From NCBI GenBank assembly GCA_015680685.1, contig MNCI01024940.1, positions 226,334-290,333 on the forward strand: DNA of 64,000 nt, in the 5' to 3' direction. The position numbers and the translations under genes were made by a program. This document shows positions 11,394-24,000 of this stretch, piece by piece. The notes under the pieces were generated by a model. That model was not told the origin of the DNA. It saw only the letters and a list, made by a program, of their open reading frames with translations, and made no database searches. Origin of the DNA: Gnetum montanum (taxonomy: Eukaryota; Streptophyta; Gnetopsida; Gnetales; Gnetaceae). Each line of letters starts with the position of its first letter. Position 1 is the first letter of the stretch.

Positions 11394-11950
11394 AGAGGAT
11401 GATGGTGACACTGGCATGACATTGTGGACGTACGCCGACAGAAACGCGCAGCAGCGACATTCACGAAAATGGCCATGGCGTAGTGAGGCCATCAGGGTTT
11501 TTTGCAAGTTTCTGCAGCAAGGGTTTGTAGGGTTTTGTGTCAGAATCAAAATTTCTAGCAGAGCAATGGCGAAAAGAGCGACGACACCAGAGCAACGATA
11601 GCGAAACGGAGGACTGCACGCACATAGAAGATGCAAAGCAGTGGCACCAGCACGACACGTGGTTGCAGCGGTCAGAAGAGGGGGCCTCCGAAACAACACT
11701 GAGAATAGAAAATATGGCAAAAAAATGAAATTCCTGCAACAAAAAACGCAGGACTAAAACGACTTGAGGAATCAAGCAAGAAAAAATTAGCCAGTCCCAA
11801 TATCAACAGCAATCATGGTGGCTGAAGCATGCCTGCAAGACTGTAGCAGCAAAGGATTCGAGAACATCCCGTTGCTAGAGGTAAAAGAGGAAGAATAAGC
11901 ACACGACATAATATCAAATCGTCATCCTTTGTATTGACCCTGATTTTACT
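11394..11950. other. GC-richer stretch of unknown origin
   Basis: Continues the locally GC-richer composition after the cysteine-rich fragment. It holds overlapping open frames on both strands: a 198-residue minus-strand frame from 11720 to 11124 that runs antisense to the fragment, and an 81-residue plus-strand frame at 11356-11601. Neither shows a family motif that I recognise. They are probably shadows of composition. Confidence 0.3.
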
Positions 11951-13380
11951 TTAATCGATGCCATGCCCAAAGTTATAACATAAAAAATATTAATACGGGC
12001 ATAAAGTGACAATTTAAGTTTTAATAATAATCTATATGGAAAGGTTATAGGGAGTTATATGAACATACCATTTTTCCACCATAGCTTTTATTTTCTATAA
12101 TGGTAAGTTTTTGTAAAAATCATAACTTCCTAGCCTTAACCCCATGATGTTTGTAACCACTACAAAGGACACTTGTTAGATGCAGCATTTTTATCTCTTT
12201 GGTGGTTGAAACCACCCAAAGTTGTTGTAACTTACCTAACTTGTTGGGCAAGTAACCTCCTAACTTATTGGGCAAGTAATCTCCTAATTGGTTGGCCAAG
12301 TTACTTGGGAGAGAAGTTAGGTGAGATATTATTGAATATGTAACTTCCCTACCTACCTTTGAACCCTATAAAAAGGCTTCAGGGGGAAGAGGATAATCAC
12401 AAAGGGTCTCACACATCACACTTAGGATCTTGGAAGATTTGTAAAGAAGATTGCTTGTAAGATGGCTTGCTAGAGTAAAGATTTCAGCTTCTTTGTCATG
12501 GTCTTGTGAGTTATGCATTTCATTTTTTGTTTTGTTTAAATTGTTTAGCTAGTGGTTTAGGTAGTATCATCCTTGGCAAGTAATTTTGGGATTTTTAGAT
12601 TGCTCTTACTATTCTTGCTGCCCTATAGAAATTTCTATTAAAATTTTTCCATAGAAGCGCTTGTGTTTGAAAGCCTTAAGAGCATTTTAGTAGTAAATTT
12701 CGTTATTTTGCAACATATGGGAACTGCTATTGGGATTGTTGTAAGAGAGCCTCTATTTGTAGTCACGCCGTTGAACAATTCAGTACTCGAGAGGGTTCAG
12801 AAAATATTTGGTATTTTGATGGGACCAGAATAGCTTCTTTTTATCTTTAAAGTGAATTCTCGTGGTTTTTCAATCAGAAATTGTCAAGTCTTTTAAAGGT
12901 TCTGTTTGAATGCAATCATTGACATCTATTATCTAGTCAAAATGGAGTCTCGTACGTGGTAGTTTACGCAGCAATTTTTGGTAGCATAGTAGGATTGTCT
13001 TGAAGAAATTGCTTGTTTGAGCCTAGGATGTTTGAACAATTTGTAGATATTGAATTTAGGATAGCTTTATTGCAAAGTGTTTACTCGTGTCATTTTATCT
13101 TGTTTAAATATTTGAGGTCTACACAAATTTACTTTCTTTTCTTTTCTTCTTATTTCCATCGAATCCTGCTCTTTTTTTCTATTTTTTTGTGGAACTATCT
13201 CTTTCTTTGGGGAAAATTAGGAGTAGATTGCGGAGTTGTGCTCAAATGTTTTTGCAAAATTTTATTTGTTACAAGTAGGTATTATAAGCATTGCGTAGAC
13301 TAGGTAGTTGGACAAAATAGGAAATTTTCAACAACTCACAGTACTTGGCAAAGTTGGCTGAATCTCTTTAAAGTAAGTCA
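11951..13380 (+). other. LTR-like regulatory region with TATA box
   Basis: T-rich sequence with three short direct repeats near CCTAACTTGTTGGGCAAGTAA (about 12233-12300). These are followed by a strong TATA box, CCCTATAAAAAGGC, at about 12364. A plausible transcribed leader follows. The arrangement is typical of a plant LTR (U3 repeats, then TATA), but I could not find matching ends, a partner LTR or a primer site in the window. It could be a solo or nested LTR remnant. Confidence 0.35.
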
Positions 13381-15802
13381 TTTGTAGTTTACACGCAACG
13401 CAATCGTTACATTTCTCACAACCGCATGCCGCAACAGCACACACACATACTCACATTAACTATTAAGTTTATTTGGAGGTATCTAGGCCTTGGTGTTGCC
13501 CGAGACCAGCAGGCACCTAAATCCTATTTGAGGACACTCGTTGGCAGTCACGTCCCAAACGGTCGCCAACACCAACATGGAAGAGTGAGTCTAGGTGCCA
13601 ATACCCAAAACTCAACTCTACTCCATAGCTAGACATCGCAACATCACACTGATCTAAATTTCAATCTACCATTGTAATTTTGAATGGCCACAGTTAACCA
13701 CCCACTATCGTGATCAAGCACATTGAACCAATTTGTTTGTATTTCAGGCTACATACCACCATCGATCATCTATGGACAAGATCTTTGCCAGTCCAAGAAG
13801 ACAAGAGAAAGTGTTCCCAAGATTTTTCCTATCTCAAGGATGTTCACTAAAGCACACATTATCTAGGCATGCTGACATCACCAAGAACACATGGCACCAG
13901 TTTAAGAGCACAATGGGCAAGGACATGCCCTAGTCTGTTCATTATAACACCATATCGCAACTAAATAATTTTCCATGAGGTTTTCAATAGAATTATACAT
14001 CAAGTAACAAAGGCTATTTATAATATATAGCAAGGGAACTTCAAAAAAAGCACTAGGAAAACACCATACATCAAGCTTCACCTTGTCACAAGGTGTGGCA
14101 TAGGCCTACAATGAGAAGACAACTGAGTCACATAGGGCAATACATCTAGCACTTTTGAGTGCATATAGTCTAATTGAGAATATCACAAGGATACATTTCA
14201 CACACTTGAGGATAGGAATACATTTTAATGAGAACATACATGATATTTGGGAATGATACCCAAGACTATAAGGCTATAGGACGAACTACCCAAGCCCATC
14301 CTAGGCTGAAGGATTTAGGCCACCAAGAGTATACCATGAAAGACCCACGCTATTTTGAGAAAAACTTGTCTCTATCACAAAGAATAAATGATCTATCACA
14401 CTACACCACTATCTCAAAATATACATGATCAACTATCACACTAAATCCACTACATGATTGCCATCAAACAAAAATGATTCAAGATATGAACGCAATGATC
14501 GAATAACGAAACACACCAATTGAGTGTCCATCACCTGCCATAGTGGGACCTCAATGCATTGGCCACTACTGGGCCATCAATATCTGGCATGGCTAAGGAT
14601 ACCATTTCATGCCATCTGCTAGCCCAATATCTATAGGATCTATGATAGATCATCATCCTTTGTTAGTGCTCACCCAGCACAAAGAGGCAAACAAATCATA
14701 ATGTACCTACTGATTCATCATAGCCAAGGTACTGATAAATCTGCAACCCAATGTTCGAATTCTAAGACCAAATAAACATTTCATGAAGGTCTCAAGAGCA
14801 CATATATTCCACATAGACATAGTGCTCATAGAATCAACTAAGGTCACCATTGGCTACATCTTTATACCTTTGTTGCCTGCAAACATTGAGACAAAAGCTC
14901 AGAAACATAGAAGTTAGTAGGAACATGATTAGCACATCATCCTCATACACAACCATCAAGCATGATCATATAACAAGGTAATATCACTTTTGCACATCAT
15001 AAAAATCAAGACCTCAGTAACATGCATAGAGATCAATCATGCAAAACATTGATGGGTTGATTAGATAAACTCAACAAATGATTTCATCATGAGGTATACC
15101 CAGTGAGAGCTAGCACACTCTCAGAATTTCAAGATTGATATACAACAATCATTCCCATCCACTAACACTAGTTTCAACCAGGATCAAAATCTCAATAAAA
15201 TCATACGAGTCATGGGAAATAGAGAATCATCAACTCAACTCAAAAATAAGGTGGAAGACGATGGTCAATCAAACAAGAGGTCTGCATAAAACCAATTCTG
15301 ACAACAAAAAAAACATCATGGACGATGCATCCATAAGAAAGAATATCCTCAAAAGAGGTGTGGTCTTAGTAAGAACCTAAAATAGGATGACCCACACTAG
15401 TAGTCTTTAAATAAAAAGAGTGATGTCACAAACTCAAGGGCAACACAGCCAGCTCAAACAAGGGAGCATAACTCACAAAGATCAACAACAAGGGAAATCA
15501 TGCCTCATGCACAAGAAGTTATCAAATAAGACAATAAACATTTGACTTTAAGATGGCACAAATGGCCTCAACATGCATCCTCAATGTTCCCAATAATAAG
15601 TTGTCATACCACATAGAACACCAAGCCTTGCATTACAAATGATAGACAAGATGAAGATAACATGCATGTAGAATTTGAAAGTGCAACCAAGAAGACACGT
15701 GTACACAAAAAGACAAACATACAATCACAAACACAAGCATACAAAGTCTACCAACAATAGTCTTAATCCACCTAGAACAAGCCTCATCAAGAGCACATGT
15801 CT
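13381..15802. other. non-coding A/T-rich block
   Basis: About 2.4 kb with no domain-bearing frame, tandem repeat or RNA gene that I can recognise. It directly precedes the second copy of the 996-bp retroelement block and may be decayed retroelement interior. Confidence 0.4.
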
Positions 15803-16798
15803 GAAGGACCTCCATCCTAAGGTACCTGGGAGCCATGATGTCCCAATTTTTATTTTTCCTGATCACTGTATCCAGGGTGAGTGAGAGTGCAAGGATATCC
15901 TCTCTTGTAAAATTCAACAAATGCCATCTCAAAACATGTCATTTGGATGGAAATCGAAGCAAAGACTCAGTTTGATTCATCCTAGATGAATCATTGGAAA
16001 CCAGAGATGAGAGCTCCTTGAGCAACAAAATTCTTAAGTTGCCAATAGAACTCCTCTCTACCATTTCACATACAATCACAACTAGTCCAACCACAAGTAA
16101 ACAAGTGGAGGACATAACCACAACGCAATCATTTACATCCTTAAGGAGAGCAACATACATTAGTTGCTCACAATTTAACATTTGTTCCTTCATGAAGAGC
16201 GTAAAACATTGCCATAAGGAAACTGTTCAAAGAATACATAAGGATATGATCCTAGATCATCAAGGTATCACTCTGAAGGGACCATTAATCAAAAAACCTC
16301 AATGGAGTAACACAACTAAAGAGCACATGCATATCACAACACAATTTCAAAAATGCTCTGATACCATATGTAACAATATTGCCATGACGTTGTCTAGCAC
16401 CCCAAGGAATTCACTAAGATCCAATGGATCTAGGGAGAAAGACCTGGGGAATATACCTCAAGTTATCAAGAAACTCTAGAGTGAGTGCAAGTTGAATCAT
16501 AGCTTTTTAACATATATGGAAATGCACCTCATGGAGGGTAACCAACTCCAAAATGAGGACCATGCAAACAAGCACATAAAAAACCTTTTATAAAACATTG
16601 GTGGAAGGGAATATGATGCACCTACAAGGGAAGGTGATTCACCCCTAGATCCCTCACGATCTATTACAAGGTATGTCCTGGCACCACACCAATACTATCC
16701 AGTCTTGGTTGCCTACATATCTATGATCATCGTAGAATTAGGGCCATGTAGTTCTCCATGGTGAGGGGGGAATGAGGAGGACTTAGAAGAGAGTTACA
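15803..16798 (-). mobile_element. retroelement 5' end, right copy (LTR plus leader)
   Basis: Second copy of the 996-bp block at 6950-7945. On the minus strand: LTR-like part 16798-16369 (430 bp, TGTAAC...GTTACA), initiator tRNA-Met primer site at 16366-16355, then leader to 15803. Its high-coordinate edge falls inside ITS1 of rDNA unit A, so this is an insertion boundary. A matching target-site duplication cannot be shown, because the other edge of the inserted material does not lie in ITS1 sequence. A 161-codon plus-strand open frame (15994-16479) runs antisense through the leader and LTR and has no recognisable domain. Confidence 0.6.
16355..16366 (-). other. primer-binding site, initiator tRNA-Met type
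   Basis: The minus strand reads TGGTATCAGAGC, two bases from the LTR-like end at 16369. It is an exact copy of the site at 7502-7513. Confidence 0.75.
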
Positions 16799-17478
16799 AT
16801 AGGAATGTAGACATACCCTGCAACCTAGAGACCAAGGGCATCCAGTCACCTAGAACACATGGAATGGGAGAAGAGAACTGCATCTATCCATCATGTCTTA
16901 TCCCCTCCATCTCATGTGTCCCTCTCTTCATGGAACTGGATGACTGGGAAAAAAAAGAGCAAACCTCATATGTCCCCCTCAGATCCAACCTTGTATTTCT
17001 AAAGTTGTTTGTGACAGACTCACCAACCACAAATGTAGAGCTCGAGAACCACCATGATTTCCTCACTGAGGCATAGACACTCCATTCATAGGTCACCACT
17101 CTTGAAATGAACATCTCCCTGCCTATCCTTGTTGGATGATAGCAACCGTGGCCTACATGTCCTCCATTGGGAGGGAACCTAAGCCCCCTCCTTTGAATGC
17201 TCTATATTGATACCCTTTTTCTTTCTCATCCAAAATCTACCTGGGTGATGATGTGCCCTTCAAGGCACCGATCCGTCAAACATGTGAGGCGTAATTCAGA
17301 TGCAACGTCTTGCACCCCTACCAAGTGCATGATCTTCCCACTAGCATTGCACAAAGTCCCATCCCAGTGCAACACCACTATCATGGATGCACCCCCACAT
17401 GAGGTCCCCCAAGCATTCTTCATTGCTATGATGAAAACACAAGAGCGTAACCAATGAGACAAAAGCATGTGCACGTTA
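16799..17478 (-). pseudogene. partial ITS1 of rDNA unit A
   Basis: Directly downstream of the 18S remnant on the minus strand. It aligns with 33640-34310 of unit B over shared landmarks (CACCTAGAACACATG, CATGGAAC, the CTTACCAAGTGCA-type box). It breaks off at 16798, where the retroelement begins, so the rest of ITS1 together with 5.8S, ITS2 and 26S of this unit is absent from the window. Confidence 0.7.
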
Positions 17479-19291
17479 ATAATCCTACCGTAGGTTCACC
17501 TACAGTAACCTTGTTATGACTTCTCCTTCCTCTAAAAGATAAGGTTCAATGAGCTTCTCATGATATCAATGATGGTGAAACCATCATCATCACCATAATC
17601 TAAAAATTTCACCAGATCGTTCAATCGGTAGGAGTGATGGGTGGTGTGTACAAAGGGTAGGGACGTAGTCAACACAAGATGATGATTCACGCTTACTAGG
17701 AATTCCTCGTTTAATATCAATAATTAAAAACATATATCCCCATCACGATGCATTTTTACAAGATTTCCTAATTCTCTCAAACCAGAGAAAGAAGCTTGCT
17801 AAATGCATTAGTGTAGCATGCATGCTGCCCAGAACATCTAAGGGCATCATAGAGCTATTATTGCCTTAAACTTCCATGGCATGAGTAGCCATATTCCCTC
17901 TAAGAAGCTATCTATGAATGACATACACTCACGTAGCTAGTTAGCAGGTTGAGGTCTCATTTGTTAACAAAATTAACTAGACAAATTACTCCACCAACTA
18001 AGAATGGCCATGCACCACCACCCATAGAATCAAGAAAGAGCTCTCAATTTGTCAATCCTTACTATGTTTGGACCTGGTAAGTTTTTCTATTTTGAGTCAA
18101 ATTAAGCCATAGGCTCCACTCTTGGTGGTGCCCTTCCATCAATTCCTTTAAGTTTCAACCTTGCAACCATACTCTCCTTGGAACCCAAAAACTCTGATTC
18201 TCGAAAGGTGTCAACGAAGTCCTAAAAGTAACATCTGTCAATCCTTGGTTAGCATCATTTATGGTTGAGACTAGGATGGTATTTGATCGTCTTTGAGCCC
18301 CCAACTTTCATTCTTGATTAATGAAAACATTCCTGGAAAATGCTTTCATAGTGGTTCATATTTATTAAATACAAGAATTTCACCTCTAAAAATGAAATAC
18401 GAATGCCGCAGACAGTCCCTATTAATCATTACTTCAATCCTAAAGGCCAACACAATAGGATCGAAATCCTATTGCATTATTCCATGCTAATGTATTCAGA
18501 GCATAGGCTTGCTTTGAGCACTCTAGCTTTTTCAAAGTACCAATGTTGAAGTCACGACCTAGCCAATTAAGGCTAGGACCACATCACCGACAGAAGGAAT
18601 GGAGTAGTTGATGCACACTGGATCGACGGATCAACCTCCCCATCCCAAGATCCAACTACAATTTTTTTAACTACAACAACTTAAATATACATTATTGGAG
18701 TTGGAATTACAATGGTTGCTAGCACTAGACTTTCCCTCTAATAGATCCTTGTTAAGGGGTTTAAATTGTACTCATTTAAATTACTAGACTTGATGAGCCT
18801 GGTATTGTTATTTATTGTCACTACCTCCCCATGTCAAGATTAGGTAATTTGCGCACCTGCTACCTTCCTTGGATGTGGTAGCTATTTCTTAGGCTCCCTC
18901 TTTGAAATCAAATCTTAATTCCCTATCACCTATCACAACCATGGTAGGCCTATATCCTACCATCAAAAGTTGATAGGGCAAAAATTTGAATGAAGCACCG
19001 CTAGCACAAGGGCCGTGTCATCCATCTAGTTACCATGATTCACCAAGAAAACTAGCAAGCTCACATAAGCATTTTATGTAATAAATGCATCCATTTTGGG
19101 AGTTGAAATTTGCTACATGTATTCGCTCTAGAATTACTATAGTTATCTGGGTAGAGTAAGGTACTATCAAAGAAACTATAACTAATTTAATGATCCATCC
19201 ACAGTTTCACCATTTGAAGTAGTTCATACTTAGACATGTATGGATTATTCTTTGAGACAAGCATATGACTACTGGTAGGATCAACTAGGTA
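17479..19291 (-). pseudogene. 18S rRNA pseudogene, unit A
   Basis: A full-length (about 1.81 kb) 18S small-subunit rRNA copy on the minus strand, matching the usual plant length. The 3' end keeps the GTAGGTTCACCTA box (complement of the universal 3' terminal stem region). The 5' end keeps the complement of TACCTGGTTGATCCTGCCAG with two or three changes. Universal stretches such as AACTTAAATATAC, GTATTGTTATTTATTGTCAC and GGTAATTTGCGC are readable in the right order. Changes are spread throughout, nearly all C to T or G to A, and they hit positions invariant in working rRNA. An example is the helix near 17570, where a run of CATCATCATC replaces a normally GC-rich stem. It is a fossil gene. Confidence 0.93.
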
Positions 19292-19899
19292 ATGTCATGG
19301 GCACTTGTGTAGTGGGCACCTTCTTCCTTCCTTACGTGAAAGGCATGAATGACCCTCCATGCACTGATTTTGCATAGCATTTTTCACAAGTATCATTCCC
19401 CGATTTGCACAATCGCATGCCTATGAAACGAGACACTTCAACAAGTGAAAAACACATCCTTTCTCTCAACCATGGATGTGGGAGTGCCAAGGGCATTACA
19501 CAAGTGCATAGCTTACTACCCACACCATCTAGCATTCACGCAAACACCTGACATTGAGGTACACCTACGGGTTTCGACATCCTTAGTAGGATAACTGGAC
19601 CCGAGAGCACTTCCTCAAAAACATGAGAACAAGGTTCCATGTAGAAAGAAACATACACTGCACCAAAAAAGGCCACCTTAGTGCACCCACTGAAAAATGA
19701 TGCACATGAACGTGCATGAAGAAAAAGAGAACCTGAGTCCTCTTGGTTCCCTGGCACATGCACGTGAACTCGCATCTACCACTTATGTGCTACTAAGAAG
19801 TCAAATCCATGATCAAGAAAAGGAAAAATGCATCCAAAACTACCCTATGGGGGTGTCAAGATTCTCTACTACCTCAACCACACCAAATCAACATAGCCA

Positions 19900-21075
19900 T
19901 TCACATGTGCTCAACCACTATTGCATCGAACAAAATAGGAGATGCATCCCAGCAACGCAAAACCAACTGTGAACCAATGCTGAAGGCATTGTTTGCATCA
20001 CAACATAAGCCATGTAATGTCGAAAGGTACATGCAACCATCATCAAAATTACGAATGTGAAATGAAAAGTAGCCATGGGCAACCCTTCGAAATTGCATTC
20101 TCCTCAGGGGCCAAAACGTTTGCATCCTCACTATCGAACCATCAAGGTAAGGGATGCATCCTAGGAATGCAACCACTATAAAACAATGCTCAAAACATGG
20201 TTCCAATCTCATCTAAATACAACAAGAAAGAACATGTACCATACTGAGGAACATGCAACTATCATCACATTATGAGTGCCAAATGAAGATTGGCTGAAGT
20301 CACCACTTCGGAATCCCATTCTCCTCAAGGGCAATGATGTTTCCATCCTCTGTCTATTCAAGCATCAGGGTGACATATGCATCCCAGCAATGCAACCACT
20401 CTGAACCAATGCTCAAAACATGGTTCAAATCTCATATCAATGCAACAAGAGGGAACATGTGCCAAACCTAGGAACATGCAACTATCATCACACTATGAAT
20501 GAAAAATGAAGATTGGCCATAGGGACCTCTCTTCAAAATTGCATTCTCCTCGAGGACATGGACATTTCCATCCTCTCTCTATTCATGCATCAGGGTGAGG
20601 GATGTATCCTAGTAATGCAACCACTTTGAACCAATGCTTAGAATGTGGTTCAAATCTAATCTCAATGCAACAAGAGGGAACATGTGCCATCCTAAGGAAC
20701 ATGCAACTATCATCACATTATGAATTCCAAATGAAGACCAACCATAGAAAACACTTCAAAATTGAATTCTCCTCAAGAGTGAGAATTTTTCCGTCCAACC
20801 ATTAGGATGGGGGATGCATCCCAACAGCACAACCACTGTGAACCATTGCTCAAAATGTGGTTCGAACCTTCATCTCATCTTAACGCAACAATAGAAAACA
20901 TGTGTCATCTTGGGGAACATGATGCTATTGTCACATTATTAATGATAAACAAAGATCGGTCGTAGGGACCTCTCTTTGAAATCACATTCTCCTCAAGGAT
21001 GAGGACATTTCCATCCTCTCTCTATCCAACCACCATGGTGGGGGATGCATCCAAGCAATGTAACCACTATAAAGC
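19900..21075 (-). repeat. about 220-bp tandem repeats in ETS, unit A
   Basis: Five to six tandem copies, recognisable by the recurring boxes GGATGCATCCYAGCAATGCA, AACATGCAACTATCATCACA and ATTGCATTCTCCTC. Spacing is about 215 to 230 bases (starts near 19939, 20153, 20380, 20600, 20815, 21045). The same set recurs in unit B at 36785-37930. Confidence 0.8.
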
Positions 21076-21079
21076 AATG

Positions 21080-24000
21080 ACAATCAGTGACAAGGTAGAG
21101 AAAGAATACACCCGATGATATCCTATGGGGGCATCAAGATTCTTTGCTACCTCAACCACATGAAATTAATGCAACCGTTTGCACAAAATCATTAGATATC
21201 ATTTTCAAAGAGGATCTTTCAATCCCATAGAACCATCAGTAGTGGCTTTATTCTTGCAACATCTGCAACAATCACACCCAAGGATAAAGAAATGGATCTC
21301 ACAAGATGAAGGCTTATGGATACCCAAATTCATCATTAAGAGACGACACAACCAAAAATTTCTTTGTGAGTTGAGCAACCAAAATAATGGATCTTCAAGG
21401 AATGGGCCCCAAACATCCATTCAACTTCTCCTGACCCTTGAAGAACTTACCACCAAGGATGAGCATTCACTCAAACTCAAAAAGTTACTCCAAGGGAAGG
21501 GACAATGTAAGTCCTTGAATCCATGAAAGGTTATTTTCCAGATGCTACCATCAAGAAACGGTCAACCAAATATTGGAACCCACAATTTGCAATGAATAGC
21601 GAGGCACCCACAAGTGCATGGAGAACAAGAGAGACTACATCCTCTTTGTTCCTTGGCTCATGCAAGTGAACTCGCCACTACCATCCATGCGCTACTAAGT
21701 GATCAAATCAATGATAATGGAGAGAAAAGATGCACCAAAAACTACCTTGTGGAGGTATTGAGATGCTCTACTACATCAACTATACTAAATCAATGCAACC
21801 ATTCACGCGAAATCAATCAATATCATTTTTAGAGGGGATCTTTCAATCATGTAGAGCCATCAATGGTGACTCCAATCTTGCAACATCTGCAAAAATCACA
21901 ACCAAACATAAGGAAATAAGGCTCATACGATGTAGGCTTCCAAATACTTGAATTCACCATTAAGTGACTGCACAGTCGAAAACTCCTTTGTAAAAGCCAA
22001 AGACAAAGTGTCATGCAGCCAAAACAAGGGATTTTCGAGACATGAGCTTCAAACATCCATCTAACTACTCCTAACCATTTAAGAACTTATTGCTACGTTT
22101 GAGCATTGTGCTCAAACTCGATAAGTTACTCCAATGGAAGGCACAACGTAAGTCCTTGAATCCACAAAAGCTTATTTTTGAGATGGAACAACCATGAAAC
22201 GGTCACCCGAATATTAGAATCCATGATCTGCAATGAATAATGAGGCACCCGCAAGTGCATGGAGAACAAAAGAGTGTACATGCTCTTCATTCCTTTGCAC
22301 ATCCAAGTGAACTCACTAGTACTACCCATGCACTACTAAGCAATTGAATTGATGATAAGGCAGAGAGAGCATGCACCTGATGCTATCCCATGGGGATGTC
22401 AAGATGCTCTACTACCTTAGCCACACCAAATTAATGCAACCATTCACACAAAATCATATGATATATTTTTTAGAGGGGATCTTTCAATCTCATAGAGCCA
22501 TTATTGGTGGCTCTAAACTTGCAAAATCCAAAACAATCACACATAGAGGAGATCTTTCAATCCCGTAGAGCCATCAGTTGTGGCTCCAATCTTGCAACAT
22601 CTAGAACACAATCACACCTAGGGATAAAGAAATAGGCCTCACAGGATGCAGGCTTTCAAATCCCAAATTCAGGGATAAGTGACTACACAAATGAAAAATA
22701 CTTCATGAAACCCAAAGACAGGGTGTTGTGCAGCAAAAACAAGGGATTTTTGAGACATGAGCCTCAAACATCCATCCCACTATTTCTAACCCTTGGAGAA
22801 CATACTGATGAGCATGAACATGATCTCAAACTTGATAAGTTACTCCAATGGAAGGCACAACATAAGTCTTTGAATCCATGAAAGCTTATTTTTGAGATGG
22901 TATAACCATGAAATGGTCACCTGAATAATAAAATCCATGATCCGCAATGAATAATGAGGCACCTGCAAGTGCATGGAGAATAAGAGAGACTAAGTCCTCT
23001 TCATTTCTCAACTCATGCAAGTGAACTTGCCACTACCACCCATGTGCTACTAAGCAATCAAATTGGTGATAAGGTAGAGAAAGCATGTACCTGATGCTAC
23101 CCCGTGGGGGCATAGAGATGCTCTGCTACCTCAACCATATCGAATCAATACAACCGTTTGCACAAAATCAAGAAATATCATTTTTAGAGGGGATCTTTCA
23201 ATCGCATAGAGCCATCGGTGGTGATTCTAATCTCACAACATCTGCAACAATCACAACCAAGCATAAAGAAACAAACCTCATATGATGTAGGCTTCCAGAT
23301 ACTCGAATTCACCATTAAGTGACTGCATAACCAAAAAATCCTTAATGAAAGCTGGAGATAGAGTGTTGCATAGCTAAAATAAGGGATTTTAGAGGCATGA
23401 GCCTTAAACACTCATTTGAATGCTCATAACCCTTGGAGAACTTATTTCTGAGTTTAAGAATTGCACTCAAACTCGACAAGTTACTCCAATGGAAGGCACA
23501 ACATAAGTCCTTGAATCCATGAAAGCTTATTTTTGAGATGGAACAACCATGAAATGATCACTCAAATATCAGAACCCATGATCTGCAATGAACAATGAGG
23601 CACCCACAAGTGCATGGAAAACAAGAGAGCGTACATGCCCTTTGTTCCTTGGCACATCCAAGTGAACTCCCCACTACCACCCATGTGCTACTACGCAATC
23701 AAATTAGTGATAAGGTAGAGAGAGCATGCACTTGATGCTACCCTATGGGGATGTTGAGATGCTTTGCTACATTAACCACACCAAATCAATGCAACCATTC
23801 GCACCAAATCATATGATATTTATTTTAGAGGGGATCTTTTAATCCCATAGAGCCATCAGTGGTGGCTCAAATATCGCAACATCCTAAAAAATCACACCCA
23901 AGGATAAGAAAAAAGCTTCATAGGATGTAGGCTTCTAGATACCCAAATTTGACGTGAAGTGGCTGCACAACCAAAAAGACATTTTTGAAACCTAGGGACA

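Noticed and set aside
11124-11720. 198-codon minus-strand frame rich in Leu, Phe and Cys
   Set aside because: It runs antisense to a recognisable cysteine-rich frame and has no family motif. It fits a shadow of a GC-richer stretch.
15994-16479. 161-codon plus-strand frame
   Set aside because: It crosses the primer-binding site and LTR border of a minus-strand retroelement fragment and is not open in the sister copy at 7141-7608.
17226-17720. Short protein frames in ITS1 and the 18S 3' end
   Set aside because: They overlap rRNA-derived sequence identified by its universal motifs.
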